From: Reyranella sp.
GTDB taxonomy: Bacteria > Pseudomonadota > Alphaproteobacteria > Reyranellales > Reyranellaceae
DNA: 18,152 bases
Reading direction: 5' to 3'
NCBI GenBank assembly: GCA_016780605.1
Contig: JADHLS010000017.1
Location: 1-18,152, forward strand
The position numbers and the translations under genes were made by a program. Of this stretch, positions 14,433 through 18,152 are shown one piece after another. The notes below the pieces were generated by a model. That model was given only the letters and a program-made list of their open reading frames with translations. It was not told the DNA's origin and made no database searches. The first letter of the stretch is position 1. The number at the start of each line of letters is the position of its first letter.

Positions 14433-17198
14433 ATGCTCGGGGTGCTGGCTCGCAGCCTGTTCGGCACTGCCAACGATCGCATCGTCAAAGGCTTCGACAG
14501 GTCGGTGGCGAAGATCAACGCCCTGGAGCCCGAGACCACCAAGCTTTCCGACGCGGACCTGGCGGCCAAGACCACCGAGTTCCGCGAGCGGCTGGCCAAG
14601 GGCGAGACGCTGGACGACCTCCTGGTCGAGGCCTTTGCCGTGGTGCGCGAGGCCGCCAAGCGGACGCTCGGCCAGCGCCACTTCGACGTTCAGCTCAAGG
14701 GCGGCATGGTCCTGCACCAGGGCAAGATCGCCGAGATGAAGACCGGCGAAGGCAAGACGCTGGTCGCCACGCTGCCGGTCTATCTCAACGCCCTCGAAGG
14801 CAAGGGCGTGCATGTCGTCACGGTGAACGACTACCTCGCCAAGCGCGATTCCGAGTGGATGGGCCAGATCTACAAGTTCCTCGGCCTCACCGTCGGCGTG
14901 ATCGTGCATGAGCTCGACGACGAGCAGCGCAAGGCAGCCTATGCTTGCGACGTCACCTACGGCACCAACAACGAGCTGGGCTTCGACTATCTGCGCGACA
15001 ACATGAAGTTCCGCCTCGACGCCATGGTGCAGCGGCCCTTCAACTACGCCATCGTCGACGAGGTCGATTCGATCCTGATCGACGAGGCGCGCACGCCGCT
15101 GATCATCTCGGGGCCGGCCGAAGACTCCTCGGAGCTCTACCGCCGCGCCGACACGGTGATCCCGCGCCTCAAGCCGGACGCCTACGAGAAGGACGAGAAG
15201 AACCGCACGGTCGTGCTGACCGACGCCGGCGTCGAGCAGGTCGAGGACATCCTGCGCGGCGACGGGCTGTTGCCGGAGGGCATCAGCCTCTATGCGCCGA
15301 ACCAGGTGACGCTGCTGCATCACGTCACCCAGGCGCTGCGCGCCCACAAGCTGTTCGCGCGTGACGTCGACTACATCGTCAAGGACGGCCAAGTCGTCAT
15401 CATCGACGAGTTCACAGGCCGCATGATGGCAGGCCGCCGCTACTCCGAGGGTCTGCACCAGGCGCTCGAGGCCAAGGAGAAGGTCGAAATCCAGCGCGAG
15501 AACCAGACGCTGGCCTCGATCACCTTCCAGAACCTGTTCCGCATGTATCCCAAGCTCGCCGGCATGACCGGCACGGCGCTCACCGAAGCGGCCGAGTTCG
15601 GCGAGATCTACAAGCTCGAGGTCGTCGAGATCCCGACCAACGTGCCGGTCGGCCGCAAGGACGCCGACGACGAGATCTATCGCACGCTGGCGGACAAAAC
15701 CCGCGCCATCGTCAAGCTCATCCAGGAATGCCGGGAGCGCAAGCAGCCGATGCTGGTCGGCACGGTCTCGATCGAAAAGTCGGAAGCGCTGTCGGAGGAG
15801 CTCAAGAAAGCCAAGATCCCGCACAGCGTCCTGAACGCGCGCTACCACGAGCAGGAGGCGCAGATCGTCGCCCAGGCCGGCCGGCCGGGCGCCATCACCA
15901 TCGCCACCAACATGGCCGGCCGCGGCACCGACATCCAGCTCGGCGGCAACGTCGACATGCTGGTGCGCCAGGCCGAGGCCGAGCTTGCCCCGAAGTTTCC
16001 CGACGAGGCGGCGCGCAAGGCCGAGCTCGCGCGCGTGGCTGCGGAGATCAAGGCTGAGGTCGAGCGCGACCGCGAGATCGTGCGCGGCGCCGGCGGTCTC
16101 TACGTGGTCGGTACCGAGCGGCATGAGAGCCGACGCATCGACAACCAGCTGCGCGGCCGTTCGGGCCGCCAGGGCGACCCCGGCGCGTCGAAGTTCTTCC
16201 TGTCCCTGGAAGACGACCTGATGCGCATCTTCGGCAACAACAAGGTGCTCGACTGGGTCCAGAAGAAGGGCATGGCCGACGACGAGGCGTTGACCCATCG
16301 CTGGCTCAACAAGGCGCTGGAGACGGCGCAGGGCAAGGTCGAGGCGCGCAACTTCGAGATCCGGAAGAACCTGTTGCGCTTCGACGACGTGATGAACAGC
16401 CAGCGCAAGGAGATCTACAAGGAGCGTATCGAGCTGATGGCGACCGAGGACGTCTCGGACACCATCGCCGGCATGCGCCGCGACGTGATCGATGCGCTGG
16501 TCGAGCGCACCATCCCCGAGGGCGTCTACGCCGAGCAATGGAAGGTGGGCGAGCTCAAGGAGGAGGCGCAGCGCGTCTTCGGCCTCGACCTGCCGATCGA
16601 GGACTGGGCCAAGGAAGAAGGCATCGCCGACGAGGAGATCAAGACCCGGCTCAACGACCAGGTCGAGCGCCTGTTCGCCCAGCGCGCGGCGCAATACGGG
16701 CCGGAAGTGTGGCGCCAGGTCGAGAAGAGCGTGTTGATGCAGCTCTTCGATCAGAGCTGGAAGGAGCACCTGCTGCACCTCGACCATCTGCGCCAGGGCA
16801 TCGGACTGCGCGCCTATGGCCAGAAGGATCCACTGAACGAGTACAAGCGCGAGGCGTTCAATCTCTTCAACGACCTGCTCACCGGCCTGCGCGAGCAGGT
16901 GGTGGGCCTGCTGGCGACGCTGCAGCTGCGCATGGAGCAGCCGCCGATGCCCGAGATGCCGACAAGCATGCACGAGGTCCATGAGGATCCGATGCTGGCG
17001 AGCCGCATGAGCGACGATCCGGCCTTCGATCCGGCCGATCCCGAGGGCGGCGGCGTCGCTACGGCGCATCGGCCGAAGCCTTCGGCGCGTGCAGCCAAGG
17101 ACCCCAACGATCCCGCGACCTGGGGCAAAGTTGCACGCAACGCGCCCTGCCCTTGCGGCTCAGGCAAGAAGTTCAAGCACTGCCACGGGCGCGTATAA
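14433..17198 (+). CDS. secA: preprotein translocase ATPase SecA
   Basis: SecA is the motor that drives unfolded preproteins through SecYEG. The 921-aa protein is complete. It has the N terminus ([15 protein letters not shown]), Walker A in [11 protein letters not shown] (GEGKT 105-109), DEVD (209-212) followed by [11 protein letters not shown], the second nucleotide-binding half with [35 protein letters not shown], and the helical wing and scaffold ([21 protein letters not shown]). A Pro-rich linker leads to the C-terminal zinc site [13 protein letters not shown] (Cys906, Cys908, Cys917, His918), which binds SecB and phospholipid. ATG 14433 is five bases after GAGG. It is divergent from the exported isomerase gene, and a terminator-like hairpin overlaps its stop. 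Accessory-looking DNA begins right after it. Confidence 0.98.
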   Translation: MLGVLARSLFGTANDRIVKGFDRSVAKINALEPETTKLSDADLAAKTTEFRERLAKGETLDDLLVEAFAVVREAAKRTLGQRHFDVQLKGGMVLHQGKIAEMKTGEGKTLVATLPVYLNALEGKGVHVVTVNDYLAKRDSEWMGQIYKFLGLTVGVIVHELDDEQRKAAYACDVTYGTNNELGFDYLRDNMKFRLDAMVQRPFNYAIVDEVDSILIDEARTPLIISGPAEDSSELYRRADTVIPRLKPDAYEKDEKNRTVVLTDAGVEQVEDILRGDGLLPEGISLYAPNQVTLLHHVTQALRAHKLFARDVDYIVKDGQVVIIDEFTGRMMAGRRYSEGLHQALEAKEKVEIQRENQTLASITFQNLFRMYPKLAGMTGTALTEAAEFGEIYKLEVVEIPTNVPVGRKDADDEIYRTLADKTRAIVKLIQECRERKQPMLVGTVSIEKSEALSEELKKAKIPHSVLNARYHEQEAQIVAQAGRPGAITIATNMAGRGTDIQLGGNVDMLVRQAEAELAPKFPDEAARKAELARVAAEIKAEVERDREIVRGAGGLYVVGTERHESRRIDNQLRGRSGRQGDPGASKFFLSLEDDLMRIFGNNKVLDWVQKKGMADDEALTHRWLNKALETAQGKVEARNFEIRKNLLRFDDVMNSQRKEIYKERIELMATEDVSDTIAGMRRDVIDALVERTIPEGVYAEQWKVGELKEEAQRVFGLDLPIEDWAKEEGIADEEIKTRLNDQVERLFAQRAAQYGPEVWRQVEKSVLMQLFDQSWKEHLLHLDHLRQGIGLRAYGQKDPLNEYKREAFNLFNDLLTGLREQVVGLLATLQLRMEQPPMPEMPTSMHEVHEDPMLASRMSDDPAFDPADPEGGGVATAHRPKPSARAAKDPNDPATWGKVARNAPCPCGSGKKFKHCHGRV

Positions 17199-17222
17199 AA
17201 GTCCGGTTTTATTGGACTTTTT
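17197..17222 (+). terminator. probable rho-independent terminator of secA
   Basis: AAAAGTCC (17197-17204) and GGACTTTT (17214-17221) form an 8-bp stem with a 9-nt loop, and the stem runs into a T6 tract. It begins inside the secA TAA stop codon. The stem is not GC-rich, so efficiency may be modest. It is nearly symmetrical, with an A-run on the other side, and could serve both strands. Confidence 0.6.
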
Positions 17223-17237
17223 GTTACTACAAGCTGC

Positions 17238-17293
17238 TAGGCACTTGTTAGGCACTAGCTGATTACGGCTGATTGCTAGGCAAATGTTAGGCA
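17238..17293. repeat. four phased TAGGCA direct repeats upstream of the integrase remnant
   Basis: TAGGCA occurs at 17238-17243, 17249-17254, 17277-17282 and 17288-17293, as two pairs each with an 11-bp period (units TAGGCACTTGT and TAGGCAAATGT). Between the pairs GCTGATT is also repeated at 10-bp spacing (17258-17264 and 17268-17274). Spacing of about one helical turn beside an integrase gene suggests arm-type integrase sites or a regulator operator. Confidence 0.6.
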
Positions 17294-17299
17294 GATGCG

Positions 17300-17782
17300 A
17301 TGGATGACGAGCTTCGTTTAGAAGCTGGCAAGCTTGTGTTGTTCCGACGCAGCGGGCTTTGGCAGGCTCGCATTGCCCTCGGCAATCGCAAATATCTGTG
17401 GAAAAGCCTCAAGACTAGCAACACGACCGAAGCGAAACGGCTTGGGCTGAAGCTATTTCATCAAACTGAATACAAGCTGGGCGAAGGTCTACCTGTCCAA
17501 ACGCGTTCATTCAGCGATGTGATCGATGAGTACATCGCCGAACGAGAAGCCGACCACAAGCTTGGCAAGGAAGCAAAGCGCGGCTCCAGCATCAAGCACA
17601 CTAGCGACAGCATGCTTCGACAGATCAACCGTGTGTCCAAGTTTTGGAAGGAATACGCAGGCAAAGGCATCGGCGTCCGCGTCCTTGCTTCGCTGGCTGG
17701 TCACAAAAGTATTGCGACTACGCAGGCGTACATTGACGTTAATGACGCGATGAAGAGGGCTGCGGTTGAGTTGGTTGGCTAG
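17300..17782 (+). pseudogene. tyrosine recombinase (phage-type integrase) with internal deletion
   Basis: The frame is open for 160 aa from ATG 17300. Residues 1-65 resemble the N-terminal segment of integrases (LWQARIALGNRKYLWKSLKT), and 68-120 resemble the SAM-like core-binding domain (SFSDVIDEYIAEREADH to VSKFWKEYAG). The protein then jumps to the last part of the catalytic domain: VRVLASLAGHKSIATTQAYIDVNDAMKRAAVEL (about 126-158), with the GH pair (134-135) and nucleophile Tyr144. The catalytic Arg, the Lys and the HxxR box, normally 100 or more residues, are missing, so it cannot be an active recombinase as written. The junction lies near 17657-17683 and keeps the frame. Base composition is visibly less GC-rich than upstream. 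It marks a decayed integrated element downstream of secA. Confidence 0.75.
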
Positions 17783-17799
17783 CGTGGTAGGCTTTGAGG

Positions 17800-18152
17800 A
17801 TGAGACGGCGTATCCTCTTTGCTTCGATGGCCGCGACTGCCCTTTCGCCAGGTACCGCGCGCGCGCAGAAGCGGGTGCCACATGTGGTGTATCTTTGGCT
17901 TGGGGCACCAGGCAGCGACGGAAGTACTGGAAAGGGGTTTCGGACCGGGCTGGCCGAACTGGGCTATCAGGCGGGCCGAAACCTCAAATTAGATGAGCGA
18001 TACGCCAACGGAAGTGAAGCACGGTTGGCCGAGCTCGCGGCGTCTGCAATCGCTGCTCAGCCGGATCTAATCGTGACCACCGGCACCGTCGTGACCAGCA
18101 TTGTGGCAAAGCTGACGCGAACGGTCCCAATCGTGTCGGTTACCGGCGATCC
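17800..18152 (+). CDS. ABC-type substrate-binding protein (PF04392-like), 3' end missing
   Basis: From ATG 17800 an open frame runs 117 codons to the window edge without a stop. It begins with a twin-basic signal peptide (MRRRILFASMAATALSPG, likely cut after TARA before QKRV). The mature part reads VVYLWLGAPGSDG, KGFRTGLAELGYQAGRNL, DERYANGSEARLAELAA, QPDLIVTTGTVVTSIVAK and VPIVSVTGD. This is the first lobe of the periplasmic-binding family often annotated as an ABC transporter substrate-binding protein of unknown ligand, some members of which bind tryptophan or tyrosine. It starts 18 bp after the integrase remnant stop, with only a weak Shine-Dalgarno. Permease and ATPase genes, if any, lie outside the window; this family is often found as orphans. 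Confidence 0.85.
   Translation, partial: MRRRILFASMAATALSPGTARAQKRVPHVVYLWLGAPGSDGSTGKGFRTGLAELGYQAGRNLKLDERYANGSEARLAELAASAIAAQPDLIVTTGTVVTSIVAKLTRTVPIVSVTGD

Noticed and set aside
14406..17069. 887-codon open frame on the minus strand opposite secA
   Set aside because: It shows the Leu/Val/Asp/His bias typical of antisense of a GC-rich gene, no recognisable domain, and lies wholly under secA.
17197..17300. CRISPR-like array or riboswitch in the post-secA gap
   Set aside because: The repeats are only 6-7 bp with irregular spacing and no repeat-spacer pattern; no riboswitch core is recognisable.

Overview
The window reads as chromosomal DNA of a GC-rich alphaproteobacterium. The evidence is qualitative: the gene families and their order (lysC next to ubiG; comF-grxC-nitrilase; a PpiC-type isomerase beside secA; an NDUFAF5-like methyltransferase; an EI-Ntr PTS protein) fit Rhodospirillales or Hyphomicrobiales. 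A Reyranella-like organism is my guess, not something the sequence proves. Nearly all of the window is housekeeping DNA with dense coding and short gaps.

Layout. Positions 1-5637, minus strand: lysC (aspartate kinase), ptsP (EI-Ntr), a RodZ-like transmembrane HTH protein with a shortened C terminus, and ispG (MEP isoprenoid pathway), which is cut by the left edge. Positions 5700-6452, plus strand: ubiG, divergent from lysC. Its stop codon lies inside a 27-bp-arm inverted repeat that separates it from a convergent DUF1178 gene. Positions 7074-7586: a small SAM methyltransferase on the plus strand, wedged between DUF1178 and the compact minus-strand run comF-grxC-nitrilase (9509-7587). Positions 9639-11378, plus strand: an NDUFAF5-like methyltransferase, then a six-helix membrane protein. 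Positions 14176-11373, minus strand: ppiC-argJ-mutT. Positions 14433-17198: complete secA on the plus strand with a plausible terminator. From about 17200 the composition becomes visibly less GC-rich and the DNA looks accessory: phased TAGGCA repeats, a tyrosine recombinase that has lost the middle of its catalytic domain, and the start of an ABC-type periplasmic binding protein that runs off the right edge.

How the genes work together. lysC and argJ serve amino-acid biosynthesis, ispG and ubiG serve isoprenoid and quinone synthesis, and secA with the exported PpiC protein serves protein export and periplasmic folding. grxC with a NIT1-like amidase suggests a small glutathione-maintenance unit. 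mutT sanitises nucleotides and ptsP feeds the nitrogen PTS.

I see no convincing new multi-gene system. The best items for a second look are non-coding: the triple 12-bp repeat that could fold onto the comF start codon, the overlapping hairpins between lysC and ptsP, and the phased repeats beside the deleted integrase. I found no tRNA, rRNA, CRISPR array or intact insertion sequence.
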